From Gammaproteobacteria bacterium (GTDB taxonomy: Bacteria; Pseudomonadota; Gammaproteobacteria; Pseudomonadales; UBA5518): 64,000 nt of DNA. The DNA lies in assembly GCA_016705365.1 (NCBI GenBank), contig JADIYI010000008.1, forward strand, positions 1,116,001 to 1,180,000, given 5' to 3'. Position 1 is the first letter of the stretch. Every line of letters begins with the position of its first letter. The position numbers were made by a program, and so were the translations under genes. Positions 44,514 through 53,269 of this stretch are shown here, one piece after another. The notes under the pieces are model-generated. The model worked only from the letters and a program-made list of their open reading frames with translations. It ran no database searches and was not told where the DNA came from.

Positions 44514-45113
44514 CTAACGGGCAAGCAACGCGTGCTCGACCAGCACCAGCCGGTCATTGCCGAAATACATGTCGCTGCCGTTGACGAACATGGTCGGCGT
44601 GCCGAAGCCACCGCGCTCGATCAACTCATCGGTGTTTGCGCGCAGCCGTTCCTTGCAAGCGGGTCGTGCGATCGCGGCCATGAATGCGCGCTCGTCGAGA
44701 CCCACGCCGCGCGCGATATCGGCCACCACCTCGTCGCTCGAAATGTCCTGCAGATCGCGCCAGTAGCGCTCGAACACCGCCTGCGTGTAAGGAACCAGAA
44801 GCCCCGCCTCCTCGGCGACCAGAACCCCGCGCATGGCTTTCACGCTATTGACCGGGAACACCGCGGGCCAGCCGATCTCGAGCCCGTAGAGACGGGCCCA
44901 GTCCTGCAGGTCCTTGCGCATATGGTCCATGCGTCGTGGGTTCGGGTTGGCGCGTGCGGAGTAGACTTCCGGGTTGACGCTGTTGAATACACCGCCAACC
45001 AGAATCGGCTTCCACTCGATACTGACGCCCACCCGCGCGGCCAGCGGCTGAATGCCTGCAAAAGCCAGGTAGGTCCAGGGACTCGAACAATCGAAAAAAA
45101 ACTCCAGTCGCAT
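44514..45113 (-). CDS. DsbA-fold protein, 2-hydroxychromene-2-carboxylate isomerase-like
   Basis: A 199-residue thioredoxin-fold protein starting MRLEFFFDCSSPWTYLAF. The CSSPWTY motif (9-15), with serine where DsbA has its second cysteine, and the cis-Pro stretch GGFGTPTMFVNG match the HCCA isomerase/GST-kappa branch, which acts with glutathione on aromatic intermediates. The true substrate is unknown. It has no signal peptide and so is cytoplasmic. It diverges from proA. Confidence 0.85.
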   Translation of the reverse strand: MRLEFFFDCSSPWTYLAFAGIQPLAARVGVSIEWKPILVGGVFNSVNPEVYSARANPNPRRMDHMRKDLQDWARLYGLEIGWPAVFPVNSVKAMRGVLVAEEAGLLVPYTQAVFERYWRDLQDISSDEVVADIARGVGLDERAFMAAIARPACKERLRANTDELIERGGFGTPTMFVNGSDMYFGNDRLVLVEHALLAR

Positions 45114-45233
45114 CGGTCAACTCCTTGTTGGGATCCGCGCGGTGGCCGGCTGCCGCGAATGCGAGGGTGCATGCAGCGGTCCGCGAATTCCATGCATGTT
45201 ACACCCGCGGGTGCGGGGCACGGGGGTGGCGGA

Positions 45234-45239
45234 TATAAT
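45234..45239 (+). promoter_or_regulatory. Consensus -10 box upstream of proA
   Basis: A perfect TATAAT occurs 48 bp before the proA ATG in the gap between the divergent genes. No matching -35 is seen at 16-18 bp, so the promoter would depend on an activator or be weak. Confidence 0.35.
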
Positions 45240-45287
45240 GCTGCGGTCTGGCCGCAAGGCGCCAGCGCGGAAACAACAGGGCTGCCG

Positions 45288-46544
45288 ATGGATATTGCTG
45301 CATACATGGATGGCGTAGGCCGGGCCGCGCGCGAGGCGTCGCGGGCCATGGCGCGCGCTTCCACCGGCGCCAGGAACCTGGCGTTGCGCGAGGCTGCCGC
45401 GGCCATCGATGCCGATCGCGCCACCCTGCTTGAAGCCAACGGCATCGATCTGGCACGCGCCCGCGAGCGGGGGCTGGAAGCGGCGTTGCTCGATCGCCTC
45501 GAACTCGATGGTCCGCGCATCGATGCGCTGATCGAGGGCTTGCTGCAGGTTGCGGCATTGGCCGACCCGGTCGGCGGGATCAGCGATCTTCAATACCGCC
45601 CGAGCGGCATCCAGGTCGGACGCATGCGGGTGCCGCTCGGGGTGATCGGGATCATCTACGAATCGCGTCCCAACGTGACGGCCGACGCCGCCAGCCTGTG
45701 TCTCAAGGCGGGCAATGCCGCGATTCTGCGCGGCGGCTCGGAAGCGCTCGAGTCCAACCGCGCGATCGCTGCCGGCATGTTGTGCGGCCTGCGTGCTGCG
45801 GGGTTGCCCGAGACCGCGCTGCAGGTGATCACGACCACCGATCGCGCGGTGGTCGATCGGCTGGTCGCGATGGCGGAGTATGTCGACGTGATCGTCCCGC
45901 GCGGCGGAAAGGGCCTGATCGAACGGGTGGCACGCGCGGCGCGGGTGCCGGTGATCAAGCACCTCGACGGGATCTGCCATGTATACATCGACGACGCGGC
46001 CGACCCGGCCAAGGCGCACGCGATCGCGCTGAATGCCAAGACCCAGCGCTATGGCACCTGCAACACCATGGAAACGCTGCTGGTGGCGGAGTCGATGGCG
46101 GCGCGGGTGCTGCCGCCACTCGCCGCGGCCTATGCTGAACACGGGGTAGAACTGCGCGGCTGCCCGCGCACCTGCGAATTGCTGCCGCAGGCTCTTGCGG
46201 CCACCGCGGCGGACTGGGTCACCGAGTACCTGGGACCGATACTCGCCATCCGCGTGGTGACCGGCATCGATGCGGCGATCGAGCATATCAACCGCCACGG
46301 ATCGCAACACACCGATTCGATCGTGACCGAGGACTACAGCCGCAGCCGGCGCTTCCTGCGTGAGGTGGATTCGAGTTCGGTGATGGTGAATGCGTCCACC
46401 CGCTTTGCGGATGGCTTCGAGTACGGGCTCGGCGCCGAGATCGGTATTTCCACCGACAAGATACATGCGCGTGGCCCGGTCGGGCTGGAGGGGCTGACTT
46501 CGCAGAAATACGTGGTGCTGGGCGACGGTCATGTGCGCCTGTAA
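45288..46544 (+). CDS. proA: Gamma-glutamyl phosphate reductase
   Basis: Reduces gamma-glutamyl phosphate to glutamate-5-semialdehyde in proline synthesis. From ATG 45288 it is 418 residues, the usual ProA length; catalytic Cys258 lies in RYGTCNTMETL, and VPLGVIGIIYESRPNVT plus GPVGLEGLTSQKYV are family motifs. The long open frame upstream (to 44532) covers the divergent neighbour and was rejected. proB is not here. nadD starts 18 bp downstream, the order found in Pseudomonas. Confidence 0.97.
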   Translation: MDIAAYMDGVGRAAREASRAMARASTGARNLALREAAAAIDADRATLLEANGIDLARARERGLEAALLDRLELDGPRIDALIEGLLQVAALADPVGGISDLQYRPSGIQVGRMRVPLGVIGIIYESRPNVTADAASLCLKAGNAAILRGGSEALESNRAIAAGMLCGLRAAGLPETALQVITTTDRAVVDRLVAMAEYVDVIVPRGGKGLIERVARAARVPVIKHLDGICHVYIDDAADPAKAHAIALNAKTQRYGTCNTMETLLVAESMAARVLPPLAAAYAEHGVELRGCPRTCELLPQALAATAADWVTEYLGPILAIRVVTGIDAAIEHINRHGSQHTDSIVTEDYSRSRRFLREVDSSSVMVNASTRFADGFEYGLGAEIGISTDKIHARGPVGLEGLTSQKYVVLGDGHVRL

Positions 46545-46562
46545 GCGCTGCCGGGACCCGGC

Positions 46563-47252
46563 GTGAGACCAGCCGGGACCGCGCGCCGCATCGGCGTCTT
46601 CGGCGGGACTTTCGATCCGGTGCACAATGGCCATCTGCGCACCGCGCTGGAACTGGTCGGGGCATTGCGGCTCGATGAGCTGCGCCTGATTCCCTGCCAC
46701 ACGCCGGCGACGCGCGTGCTGCCCGCTACGACGCCCGGGCAGCGCCTGGCGATGCTGCGCCTGGCGATCGCGGACTGCCCGCCGTTGCGTTGCGATGATC
46801 GAGAGATCCGCCGCGGCGGCACTTCCTATACCATCGACACCCTGCGCTCGTTGCGCGCCGAGCTCGGCGCATCGGCGCGCTTGTGCCTGATCATCGGGGC
46901 AGATGCGTTTGCCGCGCTCGACAGCTGGAAAGAATGGGACAGGCAGGTCGATCTGGCGCATATCGCGGTGCTGGAGCGCCCGGGCGAGCGTGCGGCGCAC
47001 TCTCCCGCGCTGGCACGGTGGGTGGCCGCACACCGTGCCGACAATATCGAACAGGCGCTCGGGCAGGCAGCTTGTGGCAGTATCCTCGCCTTGCAGCTGA
47101 CCCAGCTTGCGATCTCCGCGACCCGGATCCGCGCGTTGCTGGCTGCCGGCGATACGCCGCGTTTCCTGTTGCCGGATGCGGTACTCGACTATATCCGGCA
47201 GCACCATATCTATGAGTCGGCGACCCCGGCTGAAGAAGGAGCATCAATGTGA
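46563..47252 (+). CDS. nadD: Nicotinate-nucleotide adenylyltransferase
   Basis: Adenylylates nicotinate mononucleotide in NAD synthesis. The 229-residue protein shows the nucleotidyltransferase signature GTFDPVHNGH with His21-x2-His24 and the C-terminal ISATRIR. The GTG at 46563 is the first possible start before the Rossmann strand. Its last codons overlap the rsfS GTG start (GTGA), making nadD-rsfS-rlmH a coupled set. Confidence 0.95.
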   Translation: MRPAGTARRIGVFGGTFDPVHNGHLRTALELVGALRLDELRLIPCHTPATRVLPATTPGQRLAMLRLAIADCPPLRCDDREIRRGGTSYTIDTLRSLRAELGASARLCLIIGADAFAALDSWKEWDRQVDLAHIAVLERPGERAAHSPALARWVAAHRADNIEQALGQAACGSILALQLTQLAISATRIRALLAAGDTPRFLLPDAVLDYIRQHHIYESATPAEEGASM

Positions 47253-47590
47253 CAGGAATGGATTCGGCGGCCCTGGCCGCGCTCGTGGTCCGTGCGATCG
47301 AGGATATCAAGGGGCGCGAGGTGGTGAGCATCGACGTTCACGAACTCACCGATGTGACGGACATCATGGTGGTGGCGAGCGGGACCTCCTCGCGGCATGT
47401 GAAATCGATTGCCGGCAATGTCGTGGATGCCGCGCGCGGCGCAGGGGAGCGCGCGATCGGCATGGAAGGTGCCGAAGCCGGCGAGTGGATCCTGGTGGAT
47501 TTCGGGGGCGTGGTGGTGCACGTGATGAGCGAGGAGGCACGGCGCTTCTACGCGATCGAGAAGCTCTGGAGCGAGGCCCCCGCCAGGTGA
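47249..47590 (+). CDS. rsfS: Ribosome silencing factor
   Basis: A 113-residue RsfS/Iojap protein that binds L14 and blocks subunit joining under starvation. It shows DIMVVASGTSSRHVKSIA, the GEWILVDFGGVVVHVM core and a short C-terminal tail ending KLWSEAPAR. GTG 47249 has AAGGAG 7 nt upstream, better than the inner ATG at 47258. It shares GTGA overlaps with nadD upstream and rlmH downstream. Confidence 0.94.
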   Translation: MTGMDSAALAALVVRAIEDIKGREVVSIDVHELTDVTDIMVVASGTSSRHVKSIAGNVVDAARGAGERAIGMEGAEAGEWILVDFGGVVVHVMSEEARRFYAIEKLWSEAPAR

Positions 47591-48060
47591 CGGTCAACGC
47601 GCGGCTGCGCATCGTCGCGATCGGCAACCGCATGCCGGGTTGGGTGCAGGCCGGATTCGAGGAGTATCGCAAGCGGTTGCCGCGCGACTTCGCGCTGGAG
47701 CTGCGCGAGCTTGCGCTGGCGCGCCGCGGCGCGGACACCGTGCGCGGCATCGAGGAAGAAGGCCAGGCCCTGCTGGGTGCCCTGGCTCCCGACGAGCTGG
47801 TAGTGGCTCTCGAGGTGGGGGGCCAGCCCTGGAGTACCGAGGAGCTCGCCACGCGGATGCGTGTCTGGCGCGATGAGGGGCGTCGCGTCGCGTTCCTGAT
47901 CGGCGGCCCTGACGGGCTCTCCGCGGCGTGCCGCGAGCGCGCGGCACAATGTTGGTCGCTGTCGCGCCTGACCTTGCCGCATCCGCTGGTGAGGGTGCTG
48001 CTGGTGGAGCAGCTCTACCGCGCGTGGAGCATCCTCGTCGCCCACCCGTACCACCGCTGA
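47587..48060 (+). CDS. rlmH: 23S rRNA (pseudouridine1915-N3)-methyltransferase
   Basis: A SPOUT methyltransferase of 157 residues (E. coli 155) that methylates pseudouridine 1915 in helix 69. Its knot region is clear: FLIGGPDGLS, SLSRLTLPHPLVRVLLVEQLYRA-type motif, and the terminal HPYHR. It starts at GTG 47587, overlapping the rsfS stop; no ATG fits. mrdA follows after 17 bp. Confidence 0.95.
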   Translation: MTVNARLRIVAIGNRMPGWVQAGFEEYRKRLPRDFALELRELALARRGADTVRGIEEEGQALLGALAPDELVVALEVGGQPWSTEELATRMRVWRDEGRRVAFLIGGPDGLSAACRERAAQCWSLSRLTLPHPLVRVLLVEQLYRAWSILVAHPYHR

Positions 48061-48077
48061 GGCCGGGCGGACACGCG

Positions 48078-50111
48078 ATGGCGGAACGACTCTCGATCAA
48101 TGACACGTTGACGGAAACGCGCATTTTCAGCAAGCGCGTGGTGATTGCCGCCGCCATCGTGGTGCTGTTGTTCGGGGCGTTGATCGCGCGCTATTTCCAC
48201 CTGCAGGTGATCGATCACGAGAAATACCGCACCGAAAGCGATCGCAACCGGATCCATGCGCGGGCGGTGCCGCCGCGGCGCGGCCTGATCTTCGATCGTC
48301 ACGGAGTGCTGCTCGCCGACAACCGCCCGATCTTCAATCTCAGCATCACCCGTGAGCGCGTCACCGATCTTGACCAGGTGTTGCGGGACCTGGGCGGGAT
48401 AATCACCCTCGATGAACGCGATATCGAGCTTTTCCGCAAGCGGCTGGCGCGCCATTTGCCGTTCGAAGCGGTGCCGCTGAAATTCAATCTGGGCGAGGAG
48501 GAGATCGCGCGGCTTGCCGTGGACCGCTATCGCCTGCCCGGTGTCGACGTGGAGGCGGAACTGGTGCGCTACTACCCGTACGGAGCGTTGCTGGCGCATG
48601 CCGTGGGGTACGTCAGTCGCATCAACGAGCAGGAACTTGCCCAGCTCGATCCGCGCGATTATGCGGGCACCCACCTGATCGGCAAGAGCGGCGTCGAGAA
48701 ATTCTACGAGACTGAACTGCACGGTGAGGTAGGCTACGAGAATGTCGAGACCAATGCCCGCGGGCGCGTGCTGCGGGTGCTGGAGCAGATCGAGCCGGGG
48801 CCGGGCAAGGATCTGACGCTGGAGCTCGACCTCGAGGTGCAGCGTGTGGCTTACGAGGCGTTGGGCGAAGAGCGCGGTGCGGTGGTCGCCATCGATCCGC
48901 GCACCGGGGGCGTGATCGCGATTGCCAGCGCCCCCAGCTTCGATCCGAACCCCTTCGTTTCCGGTATCGGCTCGCTCGCCTACGGCGCATTGCGCGATTC
49001 TCCCGATCACCCGCTGCTCAATCGCACCATGCAGGGACAGTACCCACCGGGCTCCACTGTCAAGCCGATGTATGCGCTGGCGGGGCTCTATTATGGTGTG
49101 AACACACCGGAGAGCGCGGTCAGTGATCCGGGCTGGTACCGGCTCGGGGGCGGGGGACGCAAATACCGCGACTGGAAGAAATGGGGGCATGGTGGGGCGG
49201 TGAACCTGGAACAGGCGGTCGTGGAGTCCTGCGATGTGTATTTCTACGATCTTGCGCATCGCCTGGGCATCGACCGGATGCATGATTTCGCAGTGCAGTT
49301 TGGCCTCGGCGCGCAAACACGAATCGACCAGACCAGCGAGCGCTCCGGCGTGATGCCCTCGAGCGAGTGGAAGCTCGCGGCATTGAAGGCACCATGGTAT
49401 CCCGGAGAGACGCTGAGCGCGGGCATCGGGCAAGGATATATGCTGGCCACGCCGATACAACTCGCGGTGATGACCGCGACCATCGCCAACCGCGGCCATC
49501 ATTTCCGCCCACGCCTCATTGCACGCATCGGCGACGAGCCGGTTGATCCGGTGCTCGAGGATACGGTTTCGATGCCGGATCCGGCCTCCTGGGATGCAGT
49601 ACTGCTGGCGATGGAAAACGTGGTGCACGGTCTGCACGGCACTGCCAAGATCATCAACAAGGGTCTCGCCTACCGGGCGGCGGGAAAGACCGGAACGGCG
49701 CAGGTGATCGGCATTGCCCAGAACACGACCTACGATGCATCCAAAATCGACAAACGTCAGCGTGACCATGCCCTGTTCATCGGGTTTGCGCCGGCTGACG
49801 ATCCGCGGATCGCGGTGGCCGTGATAGTCGAAAATGGAGAGCACGGGAGTTCGACCGCGGCGCCGGTGGCGCGCAAGGTGTTCGATGCGTACCTGCTCGG
49901 CCCGCCGGCGGTAACCGATCCGGTCAGCGAACCGCCAGCCGGGGTGCCGCCAGCGCCCACGACGGTTATTCCGCCGGCACCCGCGACCGAAGGGCAGCCG
50001 GACCCGGTGGCGCCACCGGGCGAGCGCCCCGCAGCACCCCCGATCGATCCCGGGGTCGCTCCCGCCGAGGATGTTGCGGTCGAACCCGCGGCCACAGGAG
50101 GTCGGGTATGA
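48078..50111 (+). CDS. mrdA: Penicillin-binding protein 2 (elongasome transpeptidase)
   Basis: Cross-links peptidoglycan during rod-shaped growth with RodA. The 677-residue protein has one N-terminal helix (about 21-42), a pedestal domain, and the transpeptidase: STVK (Ser326), SCD (384-386) and KTGTAQ (Lys537). Residues 612-677 form a Pro/Ala-rich tail, longer than the usual PBP2 end. ATG 48078 was chosen at MAERLSINDTLTETR. The stop overlaps the rodA ATG (ATGA). Confidence 0.95.
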   Translation: MAERLSINDTLTETRIFSKRVVIAAAIVVLLFGALIARYFHLQVIDHEKYRTESDRNRIHARAVPPRRGLIFDRHGVLLADNRPIFNLSITRERVTDLDQVLRDLGGIITLDERDIELFRKRLARHLPFEAVPLKFNLGEEEIARLAVDRYRLPGVDVEAELVRYYPYGALLAHAVGYVSRINEQELAQLDPRDYAGTHLIGKSGVEKFYETELHGEVGYENVETNARGRVLRVLEQIEPGPGKDLTLELDLEVQRVAYEALGEERGAVVAIDPRTGGVIAIASAPSFDPNPFVSGIGSLAYGALRDSPDHPLLNRTMQGQYPPGSTVKPMYALAGLYYGVNTPESAVSDPGWYRLGGGGRKYRDWKKWGHGGAVNLEQAVVESCDVYFYDLAHRLGIDRMHDFAVQFGLGAQTRIDQTSERSGVMPSSEWKLAALKAPWYPGETLSAGIGQGYMLATPIQLAVMTATIANRGHHFRPRLIARIGDEPVDPVLEDTVSMPDPASWDAVLLAMENVVHGLHGTAKIINKGLAYRAAGKTGTAQVIGIAQNTTYDASKIDKRQRDHALFIGFAPADDPRIAVAVIVENGEHGSSTAAPVARKVFDAYLLGPPAVTDPVSEPPAGVPPAPTTVIPPAPATEGQPDPVAPPGERPAAPPIDPGVAPAEDVAVEPAATGGRV

Positions 50112-51256
50112 GGCGCGGTGATTTTCAGCACCAGATGCCCGAATCGGCGCGCGATTTCGGACGTCGGCCGCCGCTTTCCGAGCGCTTGCATGTCGATCTG
50201 CCACTGCTCGGCATTCTGTTGCTGCTGAGTAGCTACGGACTGGTGGTCCTCTACAGTGCCAGCGGTCGCGAGTTCGAGCAGGTGCTGCGCCAGGGAGTAT
50301 TTCTTGGGTTGGGCTTCCTGGCGATGTTCGGGGTGGCCCAGGTCAGCGTTCAAACCCTGCGTCGCTGGACGCCATGGGCCTATCTGATCGGTCTGCTGCT
50401 GTTGCTGGCGGTGGACCTGGTCGGCATAGGTGCCAAGGGTGCGCAGCGCTGGCTCGCCATACCGGGGCTGCCACGTTTCCAGCCTTCCGAAATCATGAAA
50501 TTGCTGGTGCCGTTGATGGTTGCCAGCTACCTCGCTGCCGCGGTACTGCCACCACGCTTGCCACAGGTCTGTCTCACCCTGGTGATCGTGCTCCTTCCTG
50601 CCGCGCTGGTGGTGCTGCAACCCGATCTCGGCACGGCGGTGCTCATTGCTGCCGCAGGCGTGATCGTGCTGTTCCTGGCCGGGCTTGGCTGGCGCTATGT
50701 GTTTGCGGTGTTGCTCGCGGTCGCGATTGCTGCCCCGGTCATGTGGAAATTCGTGCTCTACGACTATCAAAAGCAGCGGGTCATGACGATGCTCAATCCC
50801 GAGAGCGACAAGCTCGGTGCGGGCTGGAACATCATCCAGTCGAAGACGGCGATCGGTTCGGGGGGCATGGAGGGCAAGGGCTGGCTGGAGGGAACCCAGT
50901 CACACCTCGATTTTCTTCCCGAGGGGCATACGGATTTCATCATCGCGGTACTGGCCGAGGAATTTGGTTTCGAGGGGGTGGCGGTCCTGCTGGCGATCTA
51001 CCTGATGCTGATTGCGCGGGCGCTGTGGATCGCGCTGCGGGCCCAGGACAGTTTCTCGCGACTCATTGCGGGGGGCCTCACGCTCACCTTTTTCGTCTAT
51101 ATTGTTGTCAACATGGGCATGGTGTCGGGATTGTTGCCCGTGGTCGGCGTGCCGTTGCCCCTGGTGAGCCAGGGGGGCACCGCACTCATCTCGCTGCTGG
51201 GCGGTTTTGGTATCGTGATGGCAGTCGCCACCGAGCGGCGCCGCTTGCTGGGTTGA
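50108..51256 (+). CDS. rodA: Peptidoglycan glycosyltransferase RodA
   Basis: A SEDS-family polymerase that elongates glycan strands with PBP2. The 382-residue protein has about ten membrane helices; the SEDS signature with the catalytic Asp lies in the large loop (SHLDFLPEGHTDFIIAVLAE), and the end shows VPLPLVSQGGTALIS. It is coupled to mrdA by ATGA and followed by mltB. Confidence 0.96.
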   Translation: MRRGDFQHQMPESARDFGRRPPLSERLHVDLPLLGILLLLSSYGLVVLYSASGREFEQVLRQGVFLGLGFLAMFGVAQVSVQTLRRWTPWAYLIGLLLLLAVDLVGIGAKGAQRWLAIPGLPRFQPSEIMKLLVPLMVASYLAAAVLPPRLPQVCLTLVIVLLPAALVVLQPDLGTAVLIAAAGVIVLFLAGLGWRYVFAVLLAVAIAAPVMWKFVLYDYQKQRVMTMLNPESDKLGAGWNIIQSKTAIGSGGMEGKGWLEGTQSHLDFLPEGHTDFIIAVLAEEFGFEGVAVLLAIYLMLIARALWIALRAQDSFSRLIAGGLTLTFFVYIVVNMGMVSGLLPVVGVPLPLVSQGGTALISLLGGFGIVMAVATERRRLLG

Positions 51257-51305
51257 CCACGGCTCACCGGGTTTCGCCCGTACAGGTAAATTGAGGGGTT
51301 GCGCA

Positions 51306-52283
51306 TTGTTCCGTTTCGTTTTTGTCCTGTTGTCGCTGCTGGCTGGACCGGCCCTGGCGGCGGGTTATGCGGAGCACCCCGGATATGCGGCATTCGAGGC
51401 GCGCATGGTCAAGGAGCACGGGTTCAATGCGCAGGATCTGCGGCGCATTTTCAGTTCCGCGGAACGCAAGGATTCGATTCTCGAGGCGATCGCGCGCCCG
51501 GCCGAGAAGCGCCTGAGCTGGGGCGAGTACCGCAAGATTTTCATGACCGATGCGCGCATCGATGGTGGAGTGGAATTCTGGCGCCAGAACGCGGCCGAGC
51601 TCGCGCGGGCCAGCGAGAAGTTCCAGGTTCCCGCGGAGATCGTGGTTGCGATCATCGGTGTCGAGACCCGTTACGGCGGCAATATGGGCTCCTATCGGGT
51701 GATCGATGCGCTGTCCACGCTGAGCTTCGATTATCCGCCGCGCAGCGAGTTTTTCGGCAAGGAACTCGAGCAGTATCTCATCATGACCCGCGAGCAGCAT
51801 TTTGACCCGCTGCAGCTGAAGGGCTCCTATGCCGGTGCGATGGGGATGGGGCAGTTCATTCCCAGCAGCTTTCGCGCCTACGCGGTCGATTTTGACGGGG
51901 ATGGGCGCGCGGATATCTGGCAAAGCCGCCCGGACGCGATCGGCAGCGTCGCCAACTATTTTCATCGCCATGGCTGGACCTTCGGCGCGGACGTGGTGGA
52001 TCCGGCCCGCGCGGTGGGCAAGGTGGCCGAGGATCGCATGAACCCGGGTCTCGAACCCGATACGCGCGTTGCCGATCTCGCCGGCCTCGGCCTCGAGTCG
52101 CTGGTGCCGCTGCCGGCGCAGGAGCAGGTGCTGCCCTTGCAGCTCGATTCCGATACGGGCCCCGAATACTGGCTCGGCAGGCACAATTTCTATGTAATCA
52201 CGCGCTACAACCGCAGTCCGTTGTATGCGATGGCGGTGCACCAGCTGAGCCAGGAGATCCGCAGGCAATACGAACGCCGTTGA
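51306..52283 (+). CDS. mltB: Lytic murein transglycosylase B
   Basis: Cleaves glycan strands to 1,6-anhydromuramyl products. The 325-residue product has a signal peptide (FRFVFVLLSLLAGPALA) and the MltB catalytic Glu120 in GVETRYGG, with GAMGMGQFIPSSFR and DFDGDGRADIW. The start is a TTG at 51306, seven bases after GAGGGG; an upstream TTG at 51291 precedes that site. There is no lipobox, so it should be periplasmic, like SltB1. Its stop lies before rlpA. Confidence 0.92.
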   Translation: MFRFVFVLLSLLAGPALAAGYAEHPGYAAFEARMVKEHGFNAQDLRRIFSSAERKDSILEAIARPAEKRLSWGEYRKIFMTDARIDGGVEFWRQNAAELARASEKFQVPAEIVVAIIGVETRYGGNMGSYRVIDALSTLSFDYPPRSEFFGKELEQYLIMTREQHFDPLQLKGSYAGAMGMGQFIPSSFRAYAVDFDGDGRADIWQSRPDAIGSVANYFHRHGWTFGADVVDPARAVGKVAEDRMNPGLEPDTRVADLAGLGLESLVPLPAQEQVLPLQLDSDTGPEYWLGRHNFYVITRYNRSPLYAMAVHQLSQEIRRQYERR

Positions 52284-52324
52284 GCGGTGCCTGCAATCAG
52301 ATTCATGTGGGGGGACGGTTCCCG

Positions 52325-53176
52325 GTGAGCAGAGCGATATACCCGGTTGCGCTGGTGCTGCTGCTTGCCCTCGGCGGTTGCGCCTCCGCGCCTCTGGAAA
52401 CCTCATCGGTACCTGTGGCGACGCGGCCTGCCGCGGCGCCGCTCGGGGTGCCGCTGCTGAAAGACGGCACCCCGGCATTTCGTGCCGACATACTGTCCAT
52501 ACCGGATGCGGTGCCGCGCCCCGAGCCGGTGACCGCGGCCGGAAACAAGAGTCCCTATACGGTTCTTGGCAGCACCTACCGCATCAGCGCGGTTGCGCCG
52601 GGTCATCGTGAGCGCGGCTATGGATCGTGGTATGGAACCAAGTTTCACGGGCAGAACACGTCCAATGGCGAGCCCTACGACGTTTATTCGATGACGGCGG
52701 CGCACAAGACGCTGCCGATTCCTTCCTATGTCAGGGTCACCAATCTCGAGAACGGCCGCCGGATCATCGTGCGGGTGAACGACCGCGGTCCCTTTCACGA
52801 CGGGCGGGTGATCGATTTGTCCTATGCCGCCGCCTACCGTCTGGGCTATGCCGACAGGGGCACCGCGCTGGTGGAACTGGAAGTGCTGGATCCCAATGCA
52901 CCCGAATGGGTGGCGCGGCGCAGCGCAGCACCTGCGCCATCCGCCGGCAGCGAGCGCAAGACCTACCTGCAGGCCGGCGCGTTTCGCAGTGTCGAGAGTG
53001 CCCGCAACCTGCAGCAGGCACTGACCCCGTTGCTGGCACAGAACGTATCGATCCACGCCAACGAGGGCTGGTATCGGGTCAGGGTAGGTCCGCTCGACAG
53101 CACCGAAATCCTGCACGAAGCACAGCGCCGCATCGCCGCGGCGAGTCTTGGCACGACCCAGGTAGTCACCGAGTAA
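52325..53176 (+). CDS. rlpA: Septal ring lytic transglycosylase RlpA
   Basis: A 283-residue lipoprotein that cleaves denuded glycan at division sites. GTG 52325 gives signal MSRAIYPVALVLLLALGGC with lipidated Cys19; a TTG at 52280 overlapping the mltB stop was rejected. The double-psi beta-barrel domain (YGSWYGTKFHGQNTSNGE, RVNDRGPFHDGRVIDLS) precedes a C-terminal SPOR domain (YLQAGAFRSVESARNLQQAL). mltB-rlpA-dacC order is as in Pseudomonas. Confidence 0.93.
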   Translation: MSRAIYPVALVLLLALGGCASAPLETSSVPVATRPAAAPLGVPLLKDGTPAFRADILSIPDAVPRPEPVTAAGNKSPYTVLGSTYRISAVAPGHRERGYGSWYGTKFHGQNTSNGEPYDVYSMTAAHKTLPIPSYVRVTNLENGRRIIVRVNDRGPFHDGRVIDLSYAAAYRLGYADRGTALVELEVLDPNAPEWVARRSAAPAPSAGSERKTYLQAGAFRSVESARNLQQALTPLLAQNVSIHANEGWYRVRVGPLDSTEILHEAQRRIAAASLGTTQVVTE

Positions 53177-53184
53177 GCACGTGC

Positions 53185-53193
53185 TGCTATACT
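53185..53193 (+). promoter_or_regulatory. Extended -10 element before dacC
   Basis: TGCTATACT (53185-53193) fits an extended -10 (TGN-TATACT), 77 bp before the dacC GTG and 8 bp after the rlpA stop. No good -35 is present. It may give dacC its own transcript. Confidence 0.4.
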
Positions 53194-53269
53194 GCCGTCC
53201 CGTTCGCGCGCTGCGCACGTGTTGCGCGAGCGCCATTTCCGCCATTCGCCCAACCCCACCGGAGACAGC

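Noticed and set aside
44532..45287. Long N-terminal extension of proA
   Set aside because: It lies antisense to the divergent thioredoxin-fold gene; the ProA N-terminus is found at 45288.
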